DNA from: Streptomyces griseus subsp. griseus
Lineage (GTDB): Bacteria; Actinomycetota; Actinomycetes; Streptomycetales; Streptomycetaceae
Length of the DNA stretch: 64,000 nt
Assembly: GCF_003610995.1 (NCBI RefSeq)
Contig: NZ_CP032543.1
Location: 4,030,001-4,094,000, forward strand
Reading direction: 5' to 3'
Both the position numbers and the translations under genes were made by a program. Position 1 is the stretch's first letter, and each line of letters begins with the position of its first letter. Below the pieces are notes generated by a model that did no database searches, had not been told where the DNA came from, and was given only the letters and a program-made list of their open reading frames with translations. This document shows positions 33,891 to 47,506 of the stretch, piece after piece.

Positions 33891-35252
33891 TCAGCGACCG
33901 GCGGTGGCGGCCGCGGCCGCCGACGCGGTGACCGAGACGGCCCGGTCGGCCGCCTCCGCACCGCTCTCCCCACCCCCGGGCAGCGAAACCGCCACCACCC
34001 GCGAGGGTGCCGGGTCCAGCGAAGGCTGATCCTGTACGGGGGTGAGCCGACGCCCCAGCCGCAGCGCGAGCACCGTGATGCCCAGCGAGAACAGCACGAA
34101 CGTCACGATGTACGGACCGTGCAGCGAGGCCCCCATCGGCCCGCCGACCGCCGGACCGACCGCGAGCGCCAGCTGCTTGCACAGGGCGAACGCCGAGTTG
34201 TACTGCCCGACCATCGACTCCGGCGCCAGATCGGCGACCAGCGGCGCCACGGTCGGCGACAACATCGCCTCACCCAGCCCGAACAGCGCGTACGTCGAGA
34301 CGAACGCGGCCGTCGCCATGGCCTGGCTGCCGTGCCCGAGCCCGGCGTATCCGGCGACGATCCAGGCGAACGCCCAGATGAGCCCCACGGCCGCGATGAC
34401 CCGGCTGCGTCGCCGCCGCTCCACGAGCCGCAACACGACGAACTGGGCGATGACGATGACCGCGGTGTTGGCGGCCAGCGCGAAGCCGAGCGTCGAGGGC
34501 TGGATCCCGGCGGCCTCGGTGCCGTACGCGGCCAGGCCGGACTCGAACTGCCCGTAGCAGGCGAAGAAGAGCACGAACCCCAGCACGCACAGCTGGACCA
34601 TGGCCCGGTGCGAGAGCAGCGCCCGCATCCCGCCCTTGGCGGAGCCGTCGGTCGGCCGGTCTCCGCCGATGGAGGCCGTACGGGGCATCCGCACGGTCAC
34701 CGCGACGACACCGAGGACCACGAACATCACGGCCTCGATCAGGAACAGCAGGGTGAAGCTCGCCGGACGGCTCACGTCCACGAGCTGCCCGCCGACCAGC
34801 CCACCGAGCCCGAGCCCCAGGTTCTGCAGGAAGAACTGCATGGCGAAGGCGCGGGTACGGGTGGCGGTGCTGGAGCACCAGACGAGCATCGTGGCCAGGG
34901 CGGGCTGCATCACGGCGGTGCCCGCACCGAGGACCGCGGCCGACAGCACGGCGGCCGGCACACTGCTCGCGTACCCCAGGGCAGCGGCCCCCACGGCCGC
35001 GAGGCCGGCGGCCACCACCAGCACGGGCAGCGGCCCCCGCCGGTCGATGGCCCGCCCGGTGAACGGCAGAACGGCCAGCGCCGCCATCGCGAAGACGGCC
35101 AGTACGACTCCCGCCGTACCGGCGCCCAGATCCCGCACCTGCGCCACGTAGACGTACAGATACGGAACGGTGAACCCGAGCCCGAACGCGCTCAGCGCGC
35201 TGCCCAGCTGGATCCGCCGCAGCGCTGCGCCCATCTCCCTGGTCACACTCAC
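33891..35252 (-). CDS. MFS transporter (drug efflux type)
   Basis: A 453-residue major facilitator with about 12 TM segments. The cytoplasmic loop between TM2 and TM3 reads GRAIDRRGPLPVL, a variant of the GxxxDRxGRR motif. The TM6/7 loop carries a polar insert (TASIGGDRPTDGSAKG). It is divergent from a MarR regulator 116 bases away, the standard layout of a regulated multidrug exporter. The substrate is unknown. Confidence 0.87.
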   Translation of the reverse strand: MSVTREMGAALRRIQLGSALSAFGLGFTVPYLYVYVAQVRDLGAGTAGVVLAVFAMAALAVLPFTGRAIDRRGPLPVLVVAAGLAAVGAAALGYASSVPAAVLSAAVLGAGTAVMQPALATMLVWCSSTATRTRAFAMQFFLQNLGLGLGGLVGGQLVDVSRPASFTLLFLIEAVMFVVLGVVAVTVRMPRTASIGGDRPTDGSAKGGMRALLSHRAMVQLCVLGFVLFFACYGQFESGLAAYGTEAAGIQPSTLGFALAANTAVIVIAQFVVLRLVERRRRSRVIAAVGLIWAFAWIVAGYAGLGHGSQAMATAAFVSTYALFGLGEAMLSPTVAPLVADLAPESMVGQYNSAFALCKQLALAVGPAVGGPMGASLHGPYIVTFVLFSLGITVLALRLGRRLTPVQDQPSLDPAPSRVVAVSLPGGGESGAEAADRAVSVTASAAAAATAGR

Positions 35253-35290
35253 CTACCTCAATGACTCGAACGAACCTCAGACTCGAAGAC

Positions 35291-35302
35291 TTTAGCACTA
35301 AA
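35291..35302. promoter_or_regulatory. Candidate MarR operator
   Basis: The palindrome TTTAGCACTAAA (5-base arms, 2-base centre) lies in the AT-rich MFS/marR intergenic gap. It overlaps a minus-strand -10-like TAAAGT, so a bound regulator would block the exporter promoter. Confidence 0.5.
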
Positions 35303-35368
35303 CTTAGATGATGAAAACTACAGCCCGAAGGACTTCAAGAGTGGTGAGGGCGTGCCATACTGCCCGCC

Positions 35369-35926
35369 ATGTCTGAGAGCACCGAGGAGCCCGGCCCCAC
35401 CGAGCCGACCCTCGACGAACAGATCGCCGCCTACCAGCGCGAGTTCCGCGACCTCGACCCCCAGGTCGAACAGGTCGTCTCCGCGCTGGGCCGCCTGAAC
35501 CGCCGGATGAACGTCGCGTACGGGAGACAGGTCGCCGCCCTCGGCATCAGCAACGCCGAATGGGAGGTCCTCAAGACCCTCGTCCTGTCGGGCGCCCCCT
35601 ACCGCCTCGGCCCCGGCGAACTGGCGAAGCGCCTCGGCCTCACCCCGGCCGCCATGACCCACCGCATCGACCGGATGGCCGGCGAGGGCCTGGTCACCCG
35701 GGACCGCGACGAGAACAACCGGGTCCGCGTCATCGTCGAGCTGACCGACGTGGGCCGTACGAAGTGGCTGGAGGCGATGCGCATGGCCTCCGACTTCGAG
35801 GAGGACCTCCTCCAGGACCTCTCCGGCGACGAACGCGGAGTCCTCGGCGAGCTCCTGGTCCGCCTCCTGCGCCGCGTGGAACACGCCCAGCCGGACGCCG
35901 GCGGCCGCCTCACCGACCTGGACTGA
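35369..35926 (+). CDS. MarR-family transcriptional regulator
   Basis: A 185-residue MarR repressor: N-terminal dimerisation helices, winged helix (ISNAEWEVLKTL...GPGELAKRLGLTPAAMTHRIDRMAGEGLVTRDRDENNRV) and C-terminal dimer helices. It is divergently placed from the MFS exporter and probably controls both genes. Confidence 0.9.
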   Translation: MSESTEEPGPTEPTLDEQIAAYQREFRDLDPQVEQVVSALGRLNRRMNVAYGRQVAALGISNAEWEVLKTLVLSGAPYRLGPGELAKRLGLTPAAMTHRIDRMAGEGLVTRDRDENNRVRVIVELTDVGRTKWLEAMRMASDFEEDLLQDLSGDERGVLGELLVRLLRRVEHAQPDAGGRLTDLD

Positions 35927-35929
35927 AGG

Positions 35930-35959
35930 GGTACGGGGCCCGGCCCTGGCCCCGGTACC
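35930..35959 (+). terminator. Terminator of marR
   Basis: The inverted repeat GGTACGGGGCC / GGCCCCGGTACC with one bulged base starts 4 bases after the marR stop and lies just before the first rRNA promoter. Confidence 0.6.
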
Positions 35960-35967
35960 GGGCGGGG

Positions 35968-35996
35968 TTGACACGGCCCCGTCCGATCCGTAAGGT
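35968..35996 (+). promoter_or_regulatory. rRNA operon promoter, upstream member
   Basis: TTGACA (35968-35973) and TAAGGT (35991-35996) with a 17-base spacer make a near-perfect vegetative promoter, 635 bases before the 16S gene. Confidence 0.75.
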
Positions 35997-36150
35997 TCTT
36001 CGAGTTGTCACGGAGCCGGAACGGTTCCTGGACAACCAATCCCGCCGCACACGCGGCAACCAAACTTCAGCACGATCTCCCAGTCGGGATGATTTCGGCA
36101 TGCCGGAATTCATTTCGAAGGCCCGATTATGAGCCGCCGAGAGAATCCGC

Positions 36151-36156
36151 TAGAGT
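36151..36156 (+). promoter_or_regulatory. rRNA operon promoter -10 element, second
   Basis: TAGAGT, the same -10 hexamer as in the two repeats below. TTATGA lies 18 bases upstream as a weak -35. Confidence 0.45.
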
Positions 36157-36206
36157 TTGAGCGTCGGAACGGCCCAACAGCCGGGAAGGCAAACCCCGCT
36201 GACTGG

Positions 36207-36235
36207 GAATCAGGCCCGAGAGGATCTGATAGAGT
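36207..36235 (+). promoter_or_regulatory. rRNA operon promoter, third
   Basis: TAGAGT at 36230-36235 lies within the repeated block TCTGATAGAGTCGGAA. GGGAATC overlaps the -35 position. The same arrangement recurs about 101 bases further on. Confidence 0.55.
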
Positions 36236-36307
36236 CGGAATCGCCGGAAAGGGAGAACGCGAAAGCGAAGAACCTGGAAAGCACCCCGCTTGACCCGCTT
36301 CGACCGG

Positions 36308-36336
36308 GAATCGGACACGAAAAAGTCTGATAGAGT
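36308..36336 (+). promoter_or_regulatory. rRNA operon promoter, fourth
   Basis: TAGAGT at 36331-36336 in a second copy of TCTGATAGAGTCGGAA, again with GGGAATC at the -35 position. The -35 is not TTGACR-like, so these tandem promoters may need an activator or contacts other than a standard -35. Confidence 0.55.
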
Positions 36337-36421
36337 CGGAAACGCAGGACAGCAAGACAAAGAAACACGAAGGGAAGCGCCCGGAGGGCCCCGGTGATAC
36401 GGGACCGAAGGAAGCGTCCGT

Positions 36422-36630
36422 TCCTTGAGAACTCAACAGCGTGCCAAAAGTCAACGCCAGATATCTTGATACCCCGGCCTGCTTCGGCAGGTTGGTGGTT
36501 CCTTTGAAAGTCCTACCGGCTCACTTCGGTGACGGTAGGCAATTACACAGCGAGGACGCTGTGAACAACGGGTCTTATTCCGACCGGTTGTTCCGCTCTC
36601 GTGTGTGTGCACCCGATTACGGGTAAACAT
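36422..36630 (+). other. rRNA leader with processing stems
   Basis: TTGAGAACTCAACAGCGTGCC near 36423 is a typical actinobacterial rRNA leader element. Hairpins at about 36511-36538 (CCTACCG...CGGTAGG) and 36564-36592 (AACAACGGGTC...GACCGGTTGTT) probably serve antitermination or RNase processing. Confidence 0.55.
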
Positions 36631-41577
<4,947 letters not shown>

Positions 41578-41653
41578 CAGTTGCTCGCGTCCACTGTGTT
41601 AGTTCTGAAATAACGAACGGCCGTGTTTTTGTCCGGTGTTCTAATTTCATAGT

Positions 41654-41772
41654 GTTTCGGTGGTCATTGCGTTAGGGAAACGCCCGGTTACATTCCGAAC
41701 CCGGAAGCTAAGCCTTTCAGCGCCGATGGTACTGCAGGGGGGACCCTGTGGGAGAGTAGGACGCCGCCGAAC
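41654..41772 (+). rRNA. 5S ribosomal RNA
   Basis: GTTTCGGTGGTCATTGCG pairs through its first bases with the terminal GCCGCCGAAC. The CCGAACCCGGAAGCTAAG loop is the 5S hallmark. Confidence 0.95.
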
Positions 41773-41782
41773 AATTTTTCCG

Positions 41783-41817
41783 GGAAAGCCCCGCACCCTT
41801 GTGGTGCGGGGCTTTCC
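41783..41817 (+). terminator. rRNA operon terminator 1
   Basis: A 15-base perfect inverted repeat (GGAAAGCCCCGCACC and its complement) with loop CTTGT, preceded by ATTTTT, directly after 5S. Confidence 0.92.
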
Positions 41818-41839
41818 TGCGTTCCGGACCCGGAACGCA
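41818..41839 (+). terminator. rRNA operon terminator 2
   Basis: A 10-base perfect inverted repeat (TGCGTTCCGG and its complement) with a 2-base loop abuts the first hairpin, giving a tandem terminator. Confidence 0.7.
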
Positions 41840-41841
41840 GC

Positions 41842-41965
41842 CCTCCGGCTCACGATGACCGTGAGGAGCTCCTCCGGCAGGGCGTCCTTGACCAGGAAGC
41901 CGCTGGCACCGGCGCGGAGGCCGTCGTACGCGTACTCGTCGAGGTCGAAGGTCGTGCAGAATCTG
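41842..41965 (-). pseudogene. Fragment of a NarL/LuxR-type response regulator
   Basis: The minus strand reads [20 protein letters not shown] then [15 protein letters not shown], the second half of a receiver domain including the conserved Lys of the phosphorylation site (VKD). The preceding TCCTGACG-type codons are shifted by one base, and the rest of the gene is missing. It is a decayed fragment next to the rRNA terminator. Confidence 0.8.
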
Positions 41966-42011
41966 GACCACCCGGTAGACCGTCAGTTGGCGTCCCGGGG
42001 TGGCGGCGGTG

Positions 42012-42083
42012 GACGGTGAAGTCGAGGTCGTGGACGACGGTTCGGTCGCCGTACCGCTTGGTGAGTCCGTATGCCTCGATCAT
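42012..42083 (-). pseudogene. N-terminal fragment of an ABC transporter ATPase
   Basis: From ATG 42083 the frame reads MIEAYGLTKRYGDRTVVHDL then DFTVH, the classic start of a drug/antibiotic-type ABC ATPase. Similarity stops before the Walker A motif. Such ATPase genes often form operons with a permease and a two-component system, so this and the receiver fragment may be the two ends left by one deletion. Confidence 0.75.
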
Positions 42084-42228
42084 GCGGTCGACGCTACGGA
42101 GCGGGCCCGAGGGTGGTCGTCCGACCGGGGGTGGGACGTGGTGGGTGGGGGCGTAGTACCGGGGTACGACGGGGCAGCCGCGGAATTAGTCGGTTGAGTG
42201 GTGTGTGGGTGGGGGCGAGGATCGGTGC

Positions 42229-42798
42229 ATGGACTATGTGATGCGTTCCGTGCGGGCCGAGGAGTGGCCGCTGGCCAGGCAGCTGCGGCTGGAGGCGTTG
42301 AAGGACCCGGCGGCTCCCGTGGCGTTCTTGGATTCGTACGAGGCGGCGGTGGCGCGGCCGGCTGTCTTCTGGCAGGAGCGTACGGCCGCGGCCGCCGAGG
42401 GCACGGACGTGCGGCAGTTCGTCGTGGAGTCGGCCGCGGGTGAGTGGGTGGGCACGGTCACCGTGCTGGTGGAGCGTCCGGAGGACGAGGTGCGCTTCGG
42501 GGAGGCTCCTGCGGTCGACCAGGGGCACCTGGTCGGCGTCTTCGTCCGGCCGGGGGTGCGGGGGGCCGGGGTGGCCGACGCCTTGTTCCGGGCGGCCGTC
42601 GACTGGGCGTGGTCGCTGTCCGCGCCCCGGCTGGAGCGGGTGCGCCTGTATGTGCACGAGGACAACCCGCGCGCGGCGGCGTTCTACCGGCGGTTCGGGT
42701 TCGTACCGTCGGGGCAGCGGATGGCGGTGCCGGGTGGGCGGGGCGAACCGGGCGGGCCGGTCGAGTGTGAGCTGGAGTATGTGATGGAGCGGGGGTAG
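42229..42798 (+). CDS. GNAT-family N-acetyltransferase
   Basis: A 189-residue acetyltransferase with GNAT motif A (LVGVFVRPGVRGAGVADALF, the acetyl-CoA pyrophosphate loop) and motif B (RLYVHEDNPRAAAFYRRFGF). GAGGATC precedes ATG 42229; a GTG at 42205 is an in-frame alternative. It converges with the secretion-like operon. The substrate is unknown. Confidence 0.9.
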   Translation: MDYVMRSVRAEEWPLARQLRLEALKDPAAPVAFLDSYEAAVARPAVFWQERTAAAAEGTDVRQFVVESAAGEWVGTVTVLVERPEDEVRFGEAPAVDQGHLVGVFVRPGVRGAGVADALFRAAVDWAWSLSAPRLERVRLYVHEDNPRAAAFYRRFGFVPSGQRMAVPGGRGEPGGPVECELEYVMERG

Positions 42799-42807
42799 CC
42801 CGATCCC

Positions 42808-44465
42808 TCAGGGGGTGCCTGCGGCCGGGGCGTGCAGATGTTGCTGCCAGCGGGCCCGGCCCTGCTCGCGGGAGCGCAGCAGAGCGATCGCGGGCATACC
42901 CAACTCCTGTCCCTTCGCCAGCAGTTCGGGGAGCTGGGGGAGCGGGGCCACGGCGGCCACATCGTCCAGGACCAGCGTCATTGGTGGGTCGAGCCGACCG
43001 TCGGATGACCGTGCGGCCATGCGGCGGCCGTACTCGACCACGTGTGAGGCGAGCGCGGTGAGGAGGGGCATCGCGCCGGGGCGGGTGCGGGGATCCTCGA
43101 TGGGTTCACCGACCACATAGAGCGTTCCCCCCTCGCGGGCAAAAGATTCCAGCGCGGCCGCATCCGATCGGTTTGCTGTGCAGGCCTCGCGGATGTGCAC
43201 CGATGAGAGGGCCGAGAAGGCCCGTACGTTCAACTCCTGCGCCACTTCCCGTCGTTCCGGGTATCCCGTGAGCGCGGACTCCAGGAGCCCGGCGAGGCCG
43301 GAGGCGGCCTTGGGGTGCGTACGGAGGAGGCGTACGGGTTCGTGGGCGGCGGCGCCCGAGGCCCAGCGGGCGACCTGGCGGAACGGGCGGGCGTCCACCG
43401 CCGCCGCGTGAAGCCAGCACTGGAGGAGGGTCTGCGCGGTGTCGGCCACCGCCGCGTCGATCCTGGCCTGCGGGCGGACCGGGGCGAGGAGGTCGGCGGC
43501 GCGTACGGCGGCGGTGTCGGGGTCCTCGCAGCCCGCCGTGGGCGGCCAGTGGAGGCGAGCCGGGGTGTCGCAGAGGTGGCCGGGGTCGTAGACGAGGACC
43601 GGGCCCAGCTTGGCGCGGGCGTTCTTCGTCTCGGCCCAGACCGTGGGGTCCGAGGTGACGACCAGGGCGGGCCCCTCGGCGTCCCGGATGGCCTGGACGA
43701 CGGTGGGGCGCCGGGCGGGAGCGGGGGCGTAGACGAGGAGGGGATGCGGGGGGAGGGGAGTGTGAGGGGCGCGGTGGGCGCCTCCGGTGTGGTCTTGGCC
43801 AGGGAGGGGGTGGCCGGTGGCTCTGGTTGCGCGGAGGTGGGGATCTCGTGGGGCTCGGCGGTCGTGTGGGGCTGACGTGCTTCTTGGGGCTCGGCGGTCG
43901 TGTAGGGCTGGCGTGCTTCCTGGGGCTCGTGCGTTCTGTAGGCCTCATGCGCCTCGTGCGTCTGGTGCGCCTCGTGGGGTGCCCCGTACAGGCGTTCCTC
44001 GCGGCGCCGTTCCCGTACGGTCCGCCATCGGGCGACGGACCCCAGGACGAACACGGTCAGGACCACCAGCACCAGCAGCTCGCCGATGAACAGGCCCCAG
44101 AACAGGCCGTATCCGGAGAGCTGGGATGCGGGCGTGTGGGGCCAGGCGGCGGAGAGGTCCTGTGGTGCGGTGGCCAGTTCGCGCAGGGCGAGGGGGGTGC
44201 CGGTGAAGGTGACGCCGTCCGGCCAGGACCCGTGCGCGAGGAGGCCGGCCAGACCGGTGGCCGCCCAGGCGAGCAGCGTCGCCGCGAACAGGAAGCCGAT
44301 CAGGCCGACCAGCAGGCCGTCGGGGATGCCGCCGGTGCGGGAGTCCTCGTGGCGGGGCTGGGGGCGGCGGCCGGGGCCGGGGCGCGGATGGTGCCGGGGG
44401 TGGTACGGGGCGTCGTACCGGGGGTCCTGCTCCGGTCCCGGTCCGTGGACCGCTCGGCGTGCCAT
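42808..44465 (-). pseudogene. VirD4/TraG-like membrane protein of a type IV secretion-like system, frameshifted
   Basis: The N-terminal part from ATG 44465 has a Pro/Arg/His-rich start, two TM segments (LLVGLIGFLFAATLLAWAA and FIGELLVLVVLTVFVLG) and a Glu/His/Thr repeat region (PQEARQPYTTAE-type units). The C-terminal part, in another frame, reads PLLVYAPAPARRPTVVQAIR, later KLGPVLVYDPGHL and the Walker B-like MTLVLDDVAAVAPLPQLPEL. The switch is at a run of six C (minus strand) near 43747-43752; one more C restores about 552 residues. No Walker A is evident, so it is probably a coupling-protein relative without ATPase activity. It is the last gene of the operon, one base after the virB4-like stop. 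Confidence 0.78.
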
Positions 44466-44466
44466 G

Positions 44467-45885
44467 TCAGGCCACCGTGGACCGGGACGAGTCGTCGATA
44501 CGCTGCTGGTTCTCGATCCGGGCCGCCCGTTGCTCCGCCTCCAGCTCCGCGGCGCGGATGTCCTCCGGGAGCAGGTCGTCCGAGGAGCCCTCGGTCATGG
44601 CGCGGTCGGTGAAGACGAGGGGGCGTTCGGCTTCGGTGATCAAGTGTTTGACGACCTGTACGTTGCCGTTGACGTCCCAGACCGCGATGCCCGGGGTGAG
44701 GGTCGGGATGATCTCGACGGCCCAGCGGGGCAGGCCGATGACGCGGCCGGTGGCGCGTGCCTCGTCGGACTTCTGGGCGTAGATCGTGCGGGTGGAGGCC
44801 ATCTTGAGGATGGCCGCCGCTTCCTTCGCCGCGGCTCCGTCCACGACGTCGCTGAGGTGGTGGACGACGGCGACGAAGGAGAGGCCGAGCCGGCGCCCGA
44901 ACTTCAGCAGGCGCTGGAAGAGCTGAGCGACGAAGGGGGAGTTGATGATGTGCCACGCCTCCTCGACCAGGAAGATGCGCTTCTTGCGGTCGGGCCGGAT
45001 CCAGGTGTGTTCCAGCCAGACGCCGACGATCGCCATCAGGATCGGCATCGCGATCGAGTTGCGGTCGATGTGCGAGAGGTCGAAGACGATGAGGGGCGCG
45101 TCGAGGTCGATGCCGATGGTGGTCGGGCCGTCGAACATGCCGCGCAGGTCGCCGTCGACGAGCCGGTCCAGGACGAGGGCGACGTCCAGGCCCCAGGCCC
45201 GTACGTCGTCTATGTCGACGTTCATCGCCTCGGCGGACTCGGGCTTGGGGTGGCGCAACTGCTCGACGATGTCCATCAGGACCGGCTGGCGGTCGGTGAT
45301 GGTCGCGGTCACATAGGCGTGGGCGACCTTCAGCGCGAAGCCGGAACGCTCGTCCAGGCCGTGGCCCATGGCGACTTCGATGATCGTACGGAGGAGGGCG
45401 AGCTGGCCGGTGGTGGTGATGGAGGGGTCGAGGGGGTTGAGGCGGATGCCGCCGTTGAGGGCGGCGGTCGGGTCCAGGCGGATGGGGGTGATGCCCAGCT
45501 CCTGGGCGATGAGGTTCCACTCGCCGACGCCGTCCTCGCCCTGGGCGTCGAGGACGACGACCTGGCGGTCGCGGAAGCGGAGCTGGCGTAGGACGTAGGT
45601 CTTCTCCAGCGCCGACTTGCCGTTGCCGGACTCGCCGAGGACCAGCCAGTGGGGGGCGGGGAGCTGCTGCCCGTACAGCTGGAAGGGGTCGTAGATGTAG
45701 CCCTTGCCGCTGTAGACCTCGCGGCCGATGATCACGCCGGAGTCGCCGAGGCCGGGGGCGGCGGTGGGGAGGTAGACGGCCTGGGCCTGGCCCGTCGACG
45801 TACGGACGGGGAGGCGGGTCGTCTCCACCTTGCCGAAGAGGAAGGAGGTGAAGGCATCCGACAATGCGGACAGGGGGTCTCGCAT
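44467..45885 (-). CDS. VirB4/TraC-like secretion ATPase
   Basis: A 472-residue ATPase expected at the inner face of a type IV secretion-like channel. Walker A GESGNGKS is at 84-91 and Walker B RIFLVEEAW at about 290. A downstream HHLSDVVDG/ARATGRVIGLP region is typical of VirB4/TraC. It contains only the C-terminal half of a classical VirB4; the N-terminal half appears to be supplied by the SCO6880-family protein upstream (inference). It lies 70 bases after that gene. Confidence 0.88.
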   Translation of the reverse strand: MRDPLSALSDAFTSFLFGKVETTRLPVRTSTGQAQAVYLPTAAPGLGDSGVIIGREVYSGKGYIYDPFQLYGQQLPAPHWLVLGESGNGKSALEKTYVLRQLRFRDRQVVVLDAQGEDGVGEWNLIAQELGITPIRLDPTAALNGGIRLNPLDPSITTTGQLALLRTIIEVAMGHGLDERSGFALKVAHAYVTATITDRQPVLMDIVEQLRHPKPESAEAMNVDIDDVRAWGLDVALVLDRLVDGDLRGMFDGPTTIGIDLDAPLIVFDLSHIDRNSIAMPILMAIVGVWLEHTWIRPDRKKRIFLVEEAWHIINSPFVAQLFQRLLKFGRRLGLSFVAVVHHLSDVVDGAAAKEAAAILKMASTRTIYAQKSDEARATGRVIGLPRWAVEIIPTLTPGIAVWDVNGNVQVVKHLITEAERPLVFTDRAMTEGSSDDLLPEDIRAAELEAEQRAARIENQQRIDDSSRSTVA

Positions 45886-45955
45886 GGTGGGGTGCCCTCT
45901 CTTGTCGCGGTTGTTTGCTGCGGATGGTGGAGCGTGCGCCGGCGGCGGTGTGCCG

Positions 45956-47506
45956 TCAGCGGCGGATGCCGGTGGCGAACGGGAGCGTGTTCACGAAGGC
46001 GCGGTGGTGTTCGCGGTCGCACCACTCCAGCTTGAGATACGACTTGCCGGCCGAGGCGCGGATCGTCCGCTTGTCGCGGGCGAGGGCCTCGGGTGAGCGG
46101 GACGACACCGTGATGTACCCCACCAGGTTGACCCCGGCGGCGCCGCTGGCGAGGTCTTCACCCCGCTGGTCGAGCCGGCCGTGGGCGGCGATGTCGCGAG
46201 GGTCGACGGTGCGGTTCATCTTGGCCTGGCGGCTGGCCTCGGCGTCGTCGTTGGTCTTCTCGGTCAGCATGCGTTCGATGGCGACCTCGGTGGGTTCGAG
46301 GTCCATGCAGACGGCGACCGTACGGATGACGTCGGGGGTGTGGACGAGCAGCGGGGCGAGGAAGTTGACGCCGACGGGGGTCATCGGCCACTCCTTCACC
46401 CAGGCCGTGGCGTGGCACCAGGGGGCGCGGGTGGTGGACTCGCGGGTCTTGGCCTGGAGGAACGTGGGCTCCACCGCGTCCAGTTCGGCGGGCCAGGCGT
46501 TGCGCTTGGTCATGGCCTGGATGTGGTCGATGGGGTGGTCGGGGTCGTACATGGAGTGCACGAGAGAGGCCAGGCGGCTCTGGCCGAGCGGCTGGCGTAC
46601 CCGGATGTCGGCCTCGGCGAGGCGGGCGCAGATGTCGGTGAGCTCGCGGGCCATGACGATGGCGAGTCCGGCGTCGCGGTCGAGTCTGCGGCCGCCGTGG
46701 GGGCGGGCGGCGCGGGCGATGGCGTTGGCCTCGGCGGCGAGCTCGCGGCTGTAGTGCATGCAGGCGACGAGGTAGGCGCGGTGCTGCTCGCTGGAGGTGG
46801 AGACCATGGACTGGAGCTGGTCGTAGGAGTCCTGGAGCCAGCCGGGGGCCGCCTTGTCGCCGCGCTGGGCGACGTCCTTGGCGTGGGCGTCGGGGTCGGC
46901 GGGGAGGGTGCGGGCGAGCATCTGGAGGCGGGTGACGAAGCCGTCGCCGTTGGCCACGTGCTTGAGGAGGGTGCCGAACCGGTCGACCAGGGCCTCCTGG
47001 TCCTCGCTGTCGCGGAGGCCGACGCCGGGGCCCTCGATCTCGATGGCGGCGGTGACGGTGCGGCGGTCGGCGTGGAGGAGTACGGCGATCTCGTCGGGGC
47101 CGAAGGGGGCGGCGAGCCAGCTGATCCGGCCGATGCCGGGGGGCGGGCCGACCTCGACCTCGCGGCCGTCGGCGCTGACGCCGGCCTCCATGGCACTGGA
47201 GCGGTAGGCGGTGCCGCGGCGCAGGGAGCGCTTGAAGCTGCGGTTGATCTCGAACCACTTGTAGAACGTGCGGCCCTTGTACGGGACGTAGACGATGGCG
47301 AGGGCGAGGAGCGGGAAGCCCACCAGGCAGACGATGCGGAGGGAGAGGACGGGGACGAGGAGTCCGCTCATCATGCCGAGGAACGCGCCGACGATGATCA
47401 GGGCGATCTCGCCGGTCTCGCGGTTCTTGCCGACGATCGCGTTCGGCCGGGCGCGGCCGATGAGATACGTACGGCGGGGCGTCATCGTGTGGGACTGAGT
47501 CGTCAA
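45956..47506 (-). CDS. SCO6880-family protein (VirB3 plus VirB4 N-domain-like)
   Basis: A 516-residue protein. Two close TM segments (ALIIVGAFLGMMSGLLVPVL and VCLVGFPLLALAIVYV) near the N-terminus resemble VirB3/PrgI. They are followed by a large soluble region similar in type to the N-terminal domain of VirB4/TraC. The family is paired with a separate ATP-binding protein in actinobacterial transfer modules. Its start overlaps the stop of the preceding polytopic gene (ATGA). Confidence 0.82.
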   Translation of the reverse strand: MTTQSHTMTPRRTYLIGRARPNAIVGKNRETGEIALIIVGAFLGMMSGLLVPVLSLRIVCLVGFPLLALAIVYVPYKGRTFYKWFEINRSFKRSLRRGTAYRSSAMEAGVSADGREVEVGPPPGIGRISWLAAPFGPDEIAVLLHADRRTVTAAIEIEGPGVGLRDSEDQEALVDRFGTLLKHVANGDGFVTRLQMLARTLPADPDAHAKDVAQRGDKAAPGWLQDSYDQLQSMVSTSSEQHRAYLVACMHYSRELAAEANAIARAARPHGGRRLDRDAGLAIVMARELTDICARLAEADIRVRQPLGQSRLASLVHSMYDPDHPIDHIQAMTKRNAWPAELDAVEPTFLQAKTRESTTRAPWCHATAWVKEWPMTPVGVNFLAPLLVHTPDVIRTVAVCMDLEPTEVAIERMLTEKTNDDAEASRQAKMNRTVDPRDIAAHGRLDQRGEDLASGAAGVNLVGYITVSSRSPEALARDKRTIRASAGKSYLKLEWCDREHHRAFVNTLPFATGIRR

